Part shown: positions 6,980 to 14,119 of the stretch, piece after piece
How positions within the stretch are numbered: the first letter of the stretch is position 1
How the letters are laid out: the number at the start of each line of letters is the position of its first letter
Assembly (NCBI GenBank): GCA_012960055.1
Contig: DUCA01000176.1
Coordinates: 1-14,119, forward strand
DNA: 14,119 nt
Direction of reading: 5' to 3'
Origin: Cycloclasticus sp.
Lineage (GTDB): Bacteria > Pseudomonadota > Gammaproteobacteria > Methylococcales > Cycloclasticaceae
Program-made: the position numbers and the translations under genes
The notes under the pieces: model-generated
Told to the model about the DNA's origin: nothing
The model's input: only the letters and a program-made list of their open reading frames with translations
Databases searched by the model: none

Positions 6980-8037
6980 AGCGCCACCTCCAAACAGATA
7001 TTAGCCACCTCTTGGGTCGCTTCTGGTTTTGCTAAAGACAAGGCTTTTGACCCCATGTTTTTGATTTTTTCTGCATCAGCCAATAACTCGCCTAACTTAG
7101 CCGCCAATGTCGCCGCTGATAATTCTGACTGAGGCACTAAGAACGCCGCTTCTTCATCAGTAAGAAACTTCGCGTTTTTTGCTTGATGGTCATCAATGGC
7201 GTGAGGCAAGGGCACCAGTATTGATGGTAGACCCATCACTGCTAACTCTGAAATAGTCATCGCGCCCGCTCTGCAAATCACCACATCAGCCCATTCATAG
7301 ACAGCCTTCATGTCGTCAATAAACACACGTACATCCGCCGTTACGCCCGCTGCCCGATACGCAGACTTCGCTGACTCAATCGTTGATTTCCCAGCTTGAT
7401 GAATAACATTGATACCCAACTGTTGTTGTAAATCTTTTAACGCAGCCGGCACCACTTCATTCAATATAGAGGCCCCTAAGCTCCCACCCACGATGAGCAC
7501 ATTAGCTCTCTTTCTTTCCTTTCGACGGCAAGCATTCAATAATTCTTTTCTAACAGGGTTGCCTGTACAAACGGCCTTCGCTTTATCATCAAAGCTGTTT
7601 GGAAACGCCTCAAGCACGCGTGTCGCCAGGCGTTTTAATAGGCGATTTGTGGTACCCGGTACGCGGTTTTGCTCATGAATCACCAGGGGTTTGCCATGGA
7701 CCCAACTCATCAACCCACCGGGACCAGATGCAAAACCACCTAAACCTAACACCACATCGGGTTGGCGCTGACGGATAATCTTCGATGCTTGCATGCACGC
7801 TTTTAATAACATGAAGGGTGCTAACAACAAACTGACTATGCCTTTACCGCGTAAGCCCGATACACTTAGCGAATCCATTGCAAAGCCCGCTGCAGGAACA
7901 ACCGCTGCTTCAATGCCTTTTCGCGTTCCCAACCAACTCACATCATGACCTGCATCTCGCAAATTTTCAGCAACTGCCAACGCTGGAAAAACATGCCCAC
8001 CTGTTCCACCAGCCATAATCATTACGCGTACTGCCAT
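6976..8037 (-). CDS. murG: UDP-GlcNAc:undecaprenyl-PP-MurNAc-pentapeptide GlcNAc transferase
   Basis: MurG is the peripheral inner-membrane GT-B glycosyltransferase that converts lipid I to lipid II. The 353 residues match the family (E. coli 355). Seen are the N-terminal loop MAGGTGGHVFPALAVA (8-23), the second glycine loop GLGGFASGPGG (98-108), HEQNRVPGTTNR (121-132), the third loop VGGSLGASILNE (183-194), and the UDP-GlcNAc pocket CRAGAMTISELAVMGLPSIL (255-274) followed by PHAIDDHQAKNA (278-289). The ATG at 8037 lies 16 bases inside the ftsW end. Its ribosome-binding site is part of a run of seven G (8048-8042), so the ftsW tail and murG initiation are tied together. Its neighbour ftsW uses the lipid II that MurG produces. 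Confidence 0.97.
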   Translation of the reverse strand: MAVRVMIMAGGTGGHVFPALAVAENLRDAGHDVSWLGTRKGIEAAVVPAAGFAMDSLSVSGLRGKGIVSLLLAPFMLLKACMQASKIIRQRQPDVVLGLGGFASGPGGLMSWVHGKPLVIHEQNRVPGTTNRLLKRLATRVLEAFPNSFDDKAKAVCTGNPVRKELLNACRRKERKRANVLIVGGSLGASILNEVVPAALKDLQQQLGINVIHQAGKSTIESAKSAYRAAGVTADVRVFIDDMKAVYEWADVVICRAGAMTISELAVMGLPSILVPLPHAIDDHQAKNAKFLTDEEAAFLVPQSELSAATLAAKLGELLADAEKIKNMGSKALSLAKPEATQEVANICLEVAL

Positions 8038-9218
8038 GGCGCCCCCCCTTTCAGTTGGTCTTGCAAATCCAGATGTGTTTCATGGTGTATGCGGCATAAC
8101 AGACCCACCACCATGCACATGACAATCATGCTACTGCCACCGTAGCTCATTAAAGGTAAAGTCAAGCCTTTCGTTGGCAGCGCGCCCATGTTCACGGCAA
8201 TATTCACAAACGATTGCAATCCAAACCAAACGCCTAAGCCGTATGCAAGCAATGAATAAAAGCGCAGGTTTAAACGCTCCGCGGCTTTACCCATTTGGAA
8301 AGCCCGCCAAACCAACAAACCAAATAACAAAATCACAGCGCATGAACCCGCAAAACCGAGCTCTTCACCCATCACCGCAAAAATAAAGTCGGTATGTGCT
8401 TCGGGTAAATAAAATAATTTTTGAATGCTGCTGCCCAAACCGACGCCAAACCATTCTCCACGGCCCATTGCAATCAATGACTGGACCAATTGAAACCCCG
8501 AACCTAAGTGATCCGCCCACGGGTCCATAAAGGCGGTTACACGCTCCATTCTATAGGCTGATGAAGCAATCGCTAACACACCTAAAACAAGACCCATTAG
8601 CACCAAGGCAACAAACTCAATAAGCCTTGCTCCACCTAGAAACATCATGCACATCACACTAAAAGCAATCACAAAGGTGGCACCAAAATCTGGCTCCATC
8701 AACAACAAGCCAAACACAATACCCAGTGGCAAGATGGGCCGAACCACACCTCTAATAGAGGCTCTCACCTCATCCACGTGACGCGTTAAAAAACCGGCCA
8801 TATACAAAATACAAATAAGCTTAACAATTTCAGATACTTGAAATCTCGCCACGCCTAAATTTATCCAGCGATGACTGCCGTTTACTTTAACGCCAATACC
8901 CGGAATAAAGACAAGAACAAGCAGAGCGATAGCCATCAAAATTAAGATTTGACCGTGTTTTTCCCAGAAACTTAACGGAATCTTAGCCATCATTACCGCC
9001 ATTAACACGCCAATTAAAATATGCGCCGCCTGACGGGCTGGGTAATGCCAAATATTATTAAAAACTCTGTCACCCAAATGCAATGATGCTGACACCACCA
9101 TCACGTAACCAATGGACAGTAAGCTGATAGCAGCAAATAACACCCAGCCATCCAGATTATAGCGTCCACGTCGTGGCGCTAATGTGGTTTCTGCACTGTC
9201 CATCATCACCATACTCAT
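8022..9218 (-). CDS. ftsW: Septal peptidoglycan glycosyltransferase FtsW (SEDS family)
   Basis: FtsW is the polytopic inner-membrane SEDS glycosyltransferase that polymerises lipid II at the septum together with FtsI. It has 398 residues (E. coli 414). After a short basic cytoplasmic start (APRRGRYNLDGW) there are about ten hydrophobic segments. The signature extracellular region PEAHTDFIFAVMGEELGF contains the acidic residue known to be needed for SEDS polymerases. The family signature NMGALPTKGLTLPLMSYGGS lies near the last helices. Several start codons are available in MSMVMMDS; the first ATG (9218) overlaps the murD TGA as ATGA and is preferred, but ATG codons 3, 5 or 6 would change only a few residues. 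The frame continues 16 bases into murG. Confidence 0.97.
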   Translation of the reverse strand: MSMVMMDSAETTLAPRRGRYNLDGWVLFAAISLLSIGYVMVVSASLHLGDRVFNNIWHYPARQAAHILIGVLMAVMMAKIPLSFWEKHGQILILMAIALLVLVFIPGIGVKVNGSHRWINLGVARFQVSEIVKLICILYMAGFLTRHVDEVRASIRGVVRPILPLGIVFGLLLMEPDFGATFVIAFSVMCMMFLGGARLIEFVALVLMGLVLGVLAIASSAYRMERVTAFMDPWADHLGSGFQLVQSLIAMGRGEWFGVGLGSSIQKLFYLPEAHTDFIFAVMGEELGFAGSCAVILLFGLLVWRAFQMGKAAERLNLRFYSLLAYGLGVWFGLQSFVNIAVNMGALPTKGLTLPLMSYGGSSMIVMCMVVGLLCRIHHETHLDLQDQLKGGAPWQYA

Positions 9219-10603
9219 GATGCCAAGCCTTTCACTGCATCAACAAAACGGTTACCGCGTTGTTGATAATTTTCAAATTGATCCAGCGACGCACAGGCAG
9301 GCGATAACAAGACGGTTTCACCGGCTACTGAACGTTTTGCCGCCAAACTCACAGCCTCTTCAATCGTTTCCACCAGCGCGCATAGCGTTGAGCCTGCGGC
9401 TTCTTTTTTCATCCTGTCGGCGTCGCGCCCCATTAAAATTAACAAGGACACATTATTTTCAATGGCATCGGCCAACACAGCAAAGTCAGCACCTTTACCA
9501 TCGCCACCTGCAATCAATATAATCGGAGAGCCCAGCCCTTCTAATGCCGCTAAACACGCCCCAGGGTTCGTTGCTTTGGAATCATTAATCCACGTCACGC
9601 CGGCTATCTCTGTTATCCATTGCGTTCTATGCGCCAGACCCGGGAATTCTTGTAACGCCGCCTGTTGAGCCTGCCTAGGAATATTAAGTGCATCCGCCAT
9701 GGCCATGGCACTGAGTGCATTTTTAACGTTGTGCGAACCTTTTATTTTCAGTTCTGACACGTTCAACACAGCATCGCCATTCTTTGCAATAAGCACATCA
9801 GCCTTCACACCGTACTCACCTAACTTAGGTTCATCTAAACCAAATAATACAGCCCGACGTTCACGCGGTAACAACATGGATTTAACTAGACTGTCTTGAC
9901 GATTAAGCACGGCGACACCCTCACCATGACAAATACGTTCTTTCGCCATACGATAGTCAGTGATGTCCGAATAGCGGTCCATATGATCATCACTGATATT
10001 CAGCAAGGCCACCACATCTGCTTTAAGCTTGGATGTTCTTTCCAATTGAAAACTGGATAATTCCAACACATACAAATCGGCTTGCTTATCGCTTAACAAA
10101 TCCAATGCCGGGGTGCCAAGGTTACCGCCGACACGCACATCCCAACCCGTGTTAACCGCCATGTCACCCAGCAACGTCGTCACCGTGCTTTTACCGTTCG
10201 AGCCTGTAATCGCTGCAATAGGCGCGTCCGCGCAGACAGCAAACACATCAATGTCACCAAACACTGGAATGCCTCGCTCAGCGGCGAGCTGAATTTCATC
10301 TATGTCTAAACGTACACCCGGACTCACGATAATATGCGTTGCCGCTTCAAAGGCTTCGTGATCAAAACCACCAGTAAACACCGCAAGGTTGGGATACGTT
10401 TGCTCAACCTTTTCTAGGCTAGGCGGATTATCTCGGCTGTCTATCACCGCTACTCTAATGTCATTTTGCTGTAGAAACTTCACCACAGACAAACCGGTTA
10501 CACCAAGACCCACAACCAGGACACGCACACACTGTTGGTCCAAACCCAAACGGGATAAACCATGGTGATACGTACGCTTCTCGTTATGTATCAATACGTC
10601 CAT
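9215..10603 (-). CDS. murD: UDP-N-acetylmuramoyl-L-alanine--D-glutamate ligase
   Basis: MurD adds D-glutamate to UDP-MurNAc-L-Ala. With the chosen start it has 462 residues; E. coli has 438. Visible motifs are the N-terminal fold VLVVGLGVTGLSVVKFL (28-44), the ATP loop ITGSNGKSTVTTLL (132-145), VLELSSFQLE (179-188), NISDDHMDRY (202-211), the ligase motif GSHNVKNALSA, WINDSKATNPGA, and LSPACASLDQFENYQQRG near the C-terminus. The frame runs 19 codons further up, to a TTG inside mraY. I chose the ATG at 10603-10601, which shares one base with the mraY TAA (TAATG), a common coupling signal, although no good Shine-Dalgarno is visible. The result still has some 20 residues more than usual before the Rossmann strand, so a GTG near residue 26 is possible. 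Confidence 0.94.
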   Translation of the reverse strand: MDVLIHNEKRTYHHGLSRLGLDQQCVRVLVVGLGVTGLSVVKFLQQNDIRVAVIDSRDNPPSLEKVEQTYPNLAVFTGGFDHEAFEAATHIIVSPGVRLDIDEIQLAAERGIPVFGDIDVFAVCADAPIAAITGSNGKSTVTTLLGDMAVNTGWDVRVGGNLGTPALDLLSDKQADLYVLELSSFQLERTSKLKADVVALLNISDDHMDRYSDITDYRMAKERICHGEGVAVLNRQDSLVKSMLLPRERRAVLFGLDEPKLGEYGVKADVLIAKNGDAVLNVSELKIKGSHNVKNALSAMAMADALNIPRQAQQAALQEFPGLAHRTQWITEIAGVTWINDSKATNPGACLAALEGLGSPIILIAGGDGKGADFAVLADAIENNVSLLILMGRDADRMKKEAAGSTLCALVETIEEAVSLAAKRSVAGETVLLSPACASLDQFENYQQRGNRFVDAVKGLAS

Positions 10604-11685
10604 TATCTGATTTTTAATGTTGATAAACCGACCAACACCAAGATAAAGGTGATAATCCAAAAACGAACAATAATCCGTGGCTCAGGCCAGCCCTTTAATT
10701 CGAAATGATGGTGAATAGGCGCCATCCTGAAAATGCGCTTACCGGTTAACTTGAACGAAGCAACCTGCATAATGACCGACACCGTTTCCATCACGAACAC
10801 GCCACCCATGATCACCAACACCAATTCTTGACGCACCAACACCGCTAAAATACCCAGCGCTGCGCCCAGTGCTAATGCACCGACATCGCCCATAAACACC
10901 ATCGCTGGGTAAGCGTTAAACCATAAAAACCCTAAGCCCGCACCCACAATAGCGCCACTGAAAACAACCAGCTCACCGGCGCCTCTAATGTTTGGAATTG
11001 ATAAATATTCCGCAAATTGCACATTGCCCGATAGGTAAGCAAAAACGCCCAAGGCGCCCGCCACCAAAACCGTTGGCATGATAGCCAAACCATCTAAGCC
11101 ATCCGTTAGGTTCACCGCATTACTGGTACCCACAATCACCAAGTACGTTAACGGTATAAACAGCCAGCCCAGTTGAATACTTATGTCTTTAAAGAAGGGT
11201 ATGTACAGCGTTGTTTCTGCTGGAGAAGCCGCTGTATAGAATAAAAACACCGCCGCGCCCAAGGCTATCACTGACTGACCTAAATATTTCTTGCCTGCGG
11301 ATAAGCCTTTGGGGTCTTGCAGAGCTACTTTCTTATAGTCATCAATAAAGCCAACAACGCCTGTTAACAACGTGACCAGCAGTACCACCCAGACGTATTT
11401 GTTTGATAAATCAGCCCATAGCAAGGTGCTTATTCCAATCGCCACCAAAATTAACGTACCGCCCATTGTTGGCGTACCGGCTTTTTTGAAATGCGTTTCA
11501 GGGCCATCATCCCGTACCGCTTGACCAATTTTATGGAATGTTAAACGACGGATCATAGTTGGACCCACCAAAAAGGCAATAAACAAAGCCGTTAACGCAC
11601 CCAGAATAGAACGCATGGTTAGGTATTGGAATACCCTAAAACCACTGTGATAATCAGACAGCCATTCAGCAAGAATTAACAACAT
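10603..11685 (-). CDS. mraY: Phospho-N-acetylmuramoyl-pentapeptide-transferase
   Basis: MraY is the polytopic membrane enzyme that transfers phospho-MurNAc-pentapeptide from UDP to undecaprenyl phosphate, making lipid I. It has 360 residues, the same as E. coli MraY, and aligns without visible gaps. The catalytic aspartates fall at the E. coli positions: D115 and D116 in GFIDDY and D267 in FMGDVG. Other family motifs are DGPETHFKKAGTPTMGG (60-76), NAVNLTDGLDGLAIMPT (189-205) and APIHHHFELKGWPEP (322-336). About ten hydrophobic helices are evident. The ATG at 11685 lies 10 bases inside the end of murF, with AAGGGGAA upstream. The TAA overlaps the murD ATG by one base. The identity is very secure. 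Confidence 0.98.
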   Translation of the reverse strand: MLLILAEWLSDYHSGFRVFQYLTMRSILGALTALFIAFLVGPTMIRRLTFHKIGQAVRDDGPETHFKKAGTPTMGGTLILVAIGISTLLWADLSNKYVWVVLLVTLLTGVVGFIDDYKKVALQDPKGLSAGKKYLGQSVIALGAAVFLFYTAASPAETTLYIPFFKDISIQLGWLFIPLTYLVIVGTSNAVNLTDGLDGLAIMPTVLVAGALGVFAYLSGNVQFAEYLSIPNIRGAGELVVFSGAIVGAGLGFLWFNAYPAMVFMGDVGALALGAALGILAVLVRQELVLVIMGGVFVMETVSVIMQVASFKLTGKRIFRMAPIHHHFELKGWPEPRIIVRFWIITFILVLVGLSTLKIR

Positions 11686-13076
11686 TTGCCATTCCCCTTT
11701 ATTGTTATTTTTTCTACGATGCTTTCTAAGCCCTGCGAGCGAGAGCCTTTTACCAACATAACTGTTTCTGCCATTAGTTTTTTCTGCAAATAATCAGACA
11801 AGTCTTGTTTGTTGTTGAAATGTCGCGCGTCTCTTTTTGTTGATGTCGATAAGTGATTAAATTCATTTACCGCACACTTCATATTATTTCCAACCGCGTA
11901 AAAGCCCTGCACATCACTGTTAAAAATACGCTCACCTAACTGCCGGTGAACCTGTTCACTGTTATCGCCCAATTCAGCAAAGTCGCCTAACACCAAATAA
12001 ACAGGCAAGCTTATTTCTTCTAAGCACGCCATCGCCGCGTCAAATGATTTGGGGTTAGCGTTATAACAATCATTAATCACCACACCACCTGCAATACTTG
12101 TTAGCGGTTGCATTCTGCCTTTCACCGGGTTTAATGCGGCCAAACCTTCGCGTATATCAGCCATCGATACGTTTAAGCTGATTGCCGCCGCTGCGGCTGC
12201 TAGGGCATTTAACACATTGTGTTTACCCATTAGCCTCAAGCTAATATCTCTGCGTTGCTGTTGGTAGCACAAGGCGAAACGAGTTGTGAATCGGCCATCA
12301 AGCAAACCCGTTGTTACCTCATTTAAGTCAGACCACACATCGGCCTGATCAGTCGAGCCGAAGCTTATAAACTTTCTGTCACCCAACATTTCAAGCCACT
12401 GCTCAAGCCAAGGTTCATCTCTGTTCAATATGGCAATACCGTTGTCGCTTAAACCACTAATAATTTCGCCTTTAGCTGTCGCAACGCCTCGAATATCACC
12501 AAAACCCGCCAAATGAGCAGCACCCACATTATTCAAAATAGCGACCGTAGGGCTTGCTATATCGCATAATTCGGCAATATCACCTTGCTGGCTCGCGCCC
12601 ATTTCAATCACCGCAATCTCATGGCGCTCATTTAATTTCAACAACGTGAGTGGCACACCAATTTGATTATTTAGGTTGCCCGTTGTTGCCAGTACATTAT
12701 GAGATTGCTTCAAAATGCTCGCTAACATTTCCTTAACACTGGTTTTACCATTACTGCCGGTAATCGCCACCAATGGAATTCCCGCTAATTCACGCTGTTG
12801 TTTTGCTAAGGTGCTTAACGCGCTCAAAGTGTCGTTAACTTTCACATAAGGCATATTGACCACAACATCTTCGCTCACTAATGCCGCCACCGCACCCTTA
12901 GCCTGCGCTTGTTCTACAAAATTGTTGGCATCAAAATTCTCGCCTTGTAAGGCAACAAATAAATCGCCTTTTTGGATCGTACGCGTATCGGTACTGATTG
13001 CATCGAAACTAACGTTGGCGCCTACATGACGACCTTTTACGCTAGCGGCTAACTGCTGAAGACTCATGACGCGCAT
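11676..13076 (-). CDS. murF: UDP-N-acetylmuramoyl-tripeptide--D-alanyl-D-alanine ligase
   Basis: MurF attaches the D-Ala-D-Ala made by Ddl, completing UDP-MurNAc-pentapeptide. With the chosen start it has 466 residues (E. coli 452). Motifs: the N-terminal segment STDTRTIQKGDLFVALQGENFDANN in two parts (28-42, then to 52), the ATP loop AITGSNGKTSVKEML (104-118), the family segment GNLNNQIGVPLTLL (about 129-142), EMGASQQGDI, the ligase motif GKHNVLNALAA and the C-terminal NDCYNANPKSFDAA. The open frame begins at a TTG (13097); the ATG at 13076 is preferred because AGGAG lies 7 bases upstream and the resulting N-terminus lines up with E. coli MurF. The next ATG (13067) forms an ATGA overlap with the murE stop and is a credible alternative, three residues shorter. 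Confidence 0.95.
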   Translation of the reverse strand: MRVMSLQQLAASVKGRHVGANVSFDAISTDTRTIQKGDLFVALQGENFDANNFVEQAQAKGAVAALVSEDVVVNMPYVKVNDTLSALSTLAKQQRELAGIPLVAITGSNGKTSVKEMLASILKQSHNVLATTGNLNNQIGVPLTLLKLNERHEIAVIEMGASQQGDIAELCDIASPTVAILNNVGAAHLAGFGDIRGVATAKGEIISGLSDNGIAILNRDEPWLEQWLEMLGDRKFISFGSTDQADVWSDLNEVTTGLLDGRFTTRFALCYQQQRRDISLRLMGKHNVLNALAAAAAAISLNVSMADIREGLAALNPVKGRMQPLTSIAGGVVINDCYNANPKSFDAAMACLEEISLPVYLVLGDFAELGDNSEQVHRQLGERIFNSDVQGFYAVGNNMKCAVNEFNHLSTSTKRDARHFNNKQDLSDYLQKKLMAETVMLVKGSRSQGLESIVEKITIKGNGKCC

Positions 13077-14119
13077 CCGCCCTCTCCTGCTCGACAAGCC
13101 AATGCTTTTTTGACGTGCGTTACGTCACTAAACGCTATTTTTTCATCACCCACTTGCTGATACGCTTCATGACCCTTTCCTGCCACTAAAATCATATCGC
13201 CAGCACGCGCTTGCATAATGCTAGTCTGAATCGCCAGCGCACGATCAAGTACAACACTCACCCCACTCTCATCCGGCATGCCCGCTTTAATCTGCTCCAC
13301 AATCTTTTCTGCTGATTCAAAACGTGGATTATCATTGGTAATAATGATCTCGTCTGCCAGCTCAACAGCCACTGAGCCCATTAACGAACGTTTCGCCTCA
13401 TCACGATTACCGCCGCAACCAAACACGATTTTTAACGCGCCATCGCAATGCTCGCGCAAACTCAATAAAGCAAGTTTCAAAGCATCTGGCGTATGTGCGT
13501 AATCAACCACAACCGTTGGTGCTTGCTTACCGGCAGATAACACCTGCATTCGGCCAGCAACATTTGTAACCGACTGGATTTTGACTGCTGCCTCATTGAA
13601 CGCACAGCCCATCGCCATCAACACAGCCATGCTGGCAACCAAATTATCGACATTGAATTTACCCAATAAAGCCGATTGGACATGAGTAGAACAGCCGTTA
13701 AACGACACATCGAAAGACAAGCCATTGACCGTTAAACGTTCATTCGAGATAAGCAGGCAAGCTACTTCATCTTGCTGTTTAAAGCGCGAAAACATCAGTA
13801 CGCTGACATCTGCTGATAACGCGTTCAAAATATCTTGGCTGAACGCGTCATCTTTATTCAACACGGCAAATTCCAGTGATGGCGTTTTAAATAAGGTCAA
13901 CTTCGCGTCACCGTAGGCTTCCATTGTTTGATGGTAATCAAGGTGATCATGGCTTAAGTTCGTGAACACCGCGCCTTGAAACTCAACCGCACTCACCCTG
14001 CCTTGATCCAAACCATGTGATGACACTTCCATCGCGACAACGCGACTGCCCTCACTCAACAATTGCGCTAACTGCTGCTGCACGCTGGCCGCATCAGGCG
14101 TTGTATTGACTGTCGGTAT
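13064..14119 (-). CDS. murE: UDP-MurNAc-L-Ala-D-Glu--meso-diaminopimelate ligase, C-terminal part (5' end beyond window)
   Basis: MurE adds the third stem-peptide residue. The window holds the last 351 codons; the coding frame runs off the right edge. The fragment opens IPTVNTTPDAASVQQQL, equivalent to the IPT.NTT stretch that follows the ATP loop in MurE, so the N-terminal UDP-binding domain and the P-loop itself are outside. Inside are AMEVSSHGLDQGR, TNLSHDHLDYH, GKFNVDNLVASMAV, the DYAHTPDAL segment, GCGGNRDEAKR, and DNPRFE (DNPR codons at 13333-13322), the motif characteristic of enzymes using meso-diaminopimelate rather than lysine. The stop TGA at 13066-13064 falls inside the start of murF. 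The first internal GTG (14083) is not the gene start. Confidence 0.97.
   Translation of the reverse strand: MPTVNTTPDAASVQQQLAQLLSEGSRVVAMEVSSHGLDQGRVSAVEFQGAVFTNLSHDHLDYHQTMEAYGDAKLTLFKTPSLEFAVLNKDDAFSQDILNALSADVSVLMFSRFKQQDEVACLLISNERLTVNGLSFDVSFNGCSTHVQSALLGKFNVDNLVASMAVLMAMGCAFNEAAVKIQSVTNVAGRMQVLSAGKQAPTVVVDYAHTPDALKLALLSLREHCDGALKIVFGCGGNRDEAKRSLMGSVAVELADEIIITNDNPRFESAEKIVEQIKAGMPDESGVSVVLDRALAIQTSIMQARAGDMILVAGKGHEAYQQVGDEKIAFSDVTHVKKALACRAGEGGCAS
13084..13088 (-). promoter_or_regulatory. Shine-Dalgarno for murF within murE
   Basis: AGGAG on the minus strand lies 7 bases before the ATG at 13076-13074 and inside the last codons of murE. It supports that ATG over the ATGA-overlapping ATG at 13067 (16 bases away) and over the TTG at 13097, which lies upstream of the site. 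Confidence 0.6.

Noticed and set aside
9184..9522. 112-codon plus-strand frame across the ftsW/murD junction
   Set aside because: Antisense shadow of two conserved genes, with low-complexity composition.
6086..12230. Similar DNA segments in murC, murD and murF encoding G-x-HNVLNALAA
   Set aside because: These are the shared Mur ligase motif of paralogous enzymes, not a mobile or regulatory repeat.
1..14119. Inserted foreign cargo, toxin-antitoxin, CRISPR, tRNA or insertion sequence
   Set aside because: Every interval is accounted for by dcw genes in conserved order, with only 51 and 153 bases non-coding. No direct-repeat arrays, tRNA-like folds or transposase motifs were seen.

Overview
This window is a conventional division and cell wall (dcw) gene cluster from a gammaproteobacterium, transcribed entirely on the minus strand (right to left). 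Read in the direction of transcription the order is murE (5' end outside the window), murF, mraY, murD, ftsW, murG, murC, murB, ddl, ftsQ, ftsA, ftsZ and lpxC (3' end outside the window). The assignment to Gammaproteobacteria rests on the ftsZ-lpxC adjacency, on an FtsZ tail ending in YLDIPAFLRRQAD, on an E. coli-length 360-residue MraY, and on gene order. It differs from E. coli in having murB inside the cluster, between murC and ddl. Moderate base composition and the short MurB suggest a marine or methylotroph-type gammaproteobacterium, but genus cannot be settled from this window.

Layout: 14119-13064 holds the catalytic and C-terminal part of MurE. From 13076 to 2870 lie nine complete genes packed with almost no free DNA. 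Their junctions overlap by 1 to 16 bases, apart from a 2-base gap between murC and murB. ftsA follows with a 4-base overlap. Only two spaces are non-coding: 51 bases between ftsA and ftsZ, and 153 bases between ftsZ and lpxC. The second space holds a 10-bp inverted repeat and a plausible extended -10 promoter for lpxC. No stretch longer than 300 bases lacks a gene. No RNA genes, mobile elements or CRISPR arrays were seen.

Function: MurB, MurC, MurD, MurE, MurF and Ddl build the cytoplasmic UDP-MurNAc-pentapeptide. MraY and MurG convert it to lipid I and lipid II. FtsW polymerises lipid II at the septum. FtsQ, FtsA and FtsZ organise the divisome, and LpxC commits UDP-acyl-GlcNAc to lipid A. 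The DNPR motif in MurE indicates meso-diaminopimelate peptidoglycan.

Start sites were reassigned for three genes whose longest open frames begin with an upstream TTG deep in the preceding gene: ftsQ (ATG at 3670), murD (ATG at 10603) and murF (ATG at 13076). I found no previously undescribed system. The observations worth checking are modest: start sites, homopolymer G tracts in murB and at the ftsW/murG junction, a hairpin without a U tract after ftsZ, a candidate lpxC promoter, and a second tail-like motif in the FtsZ linker.
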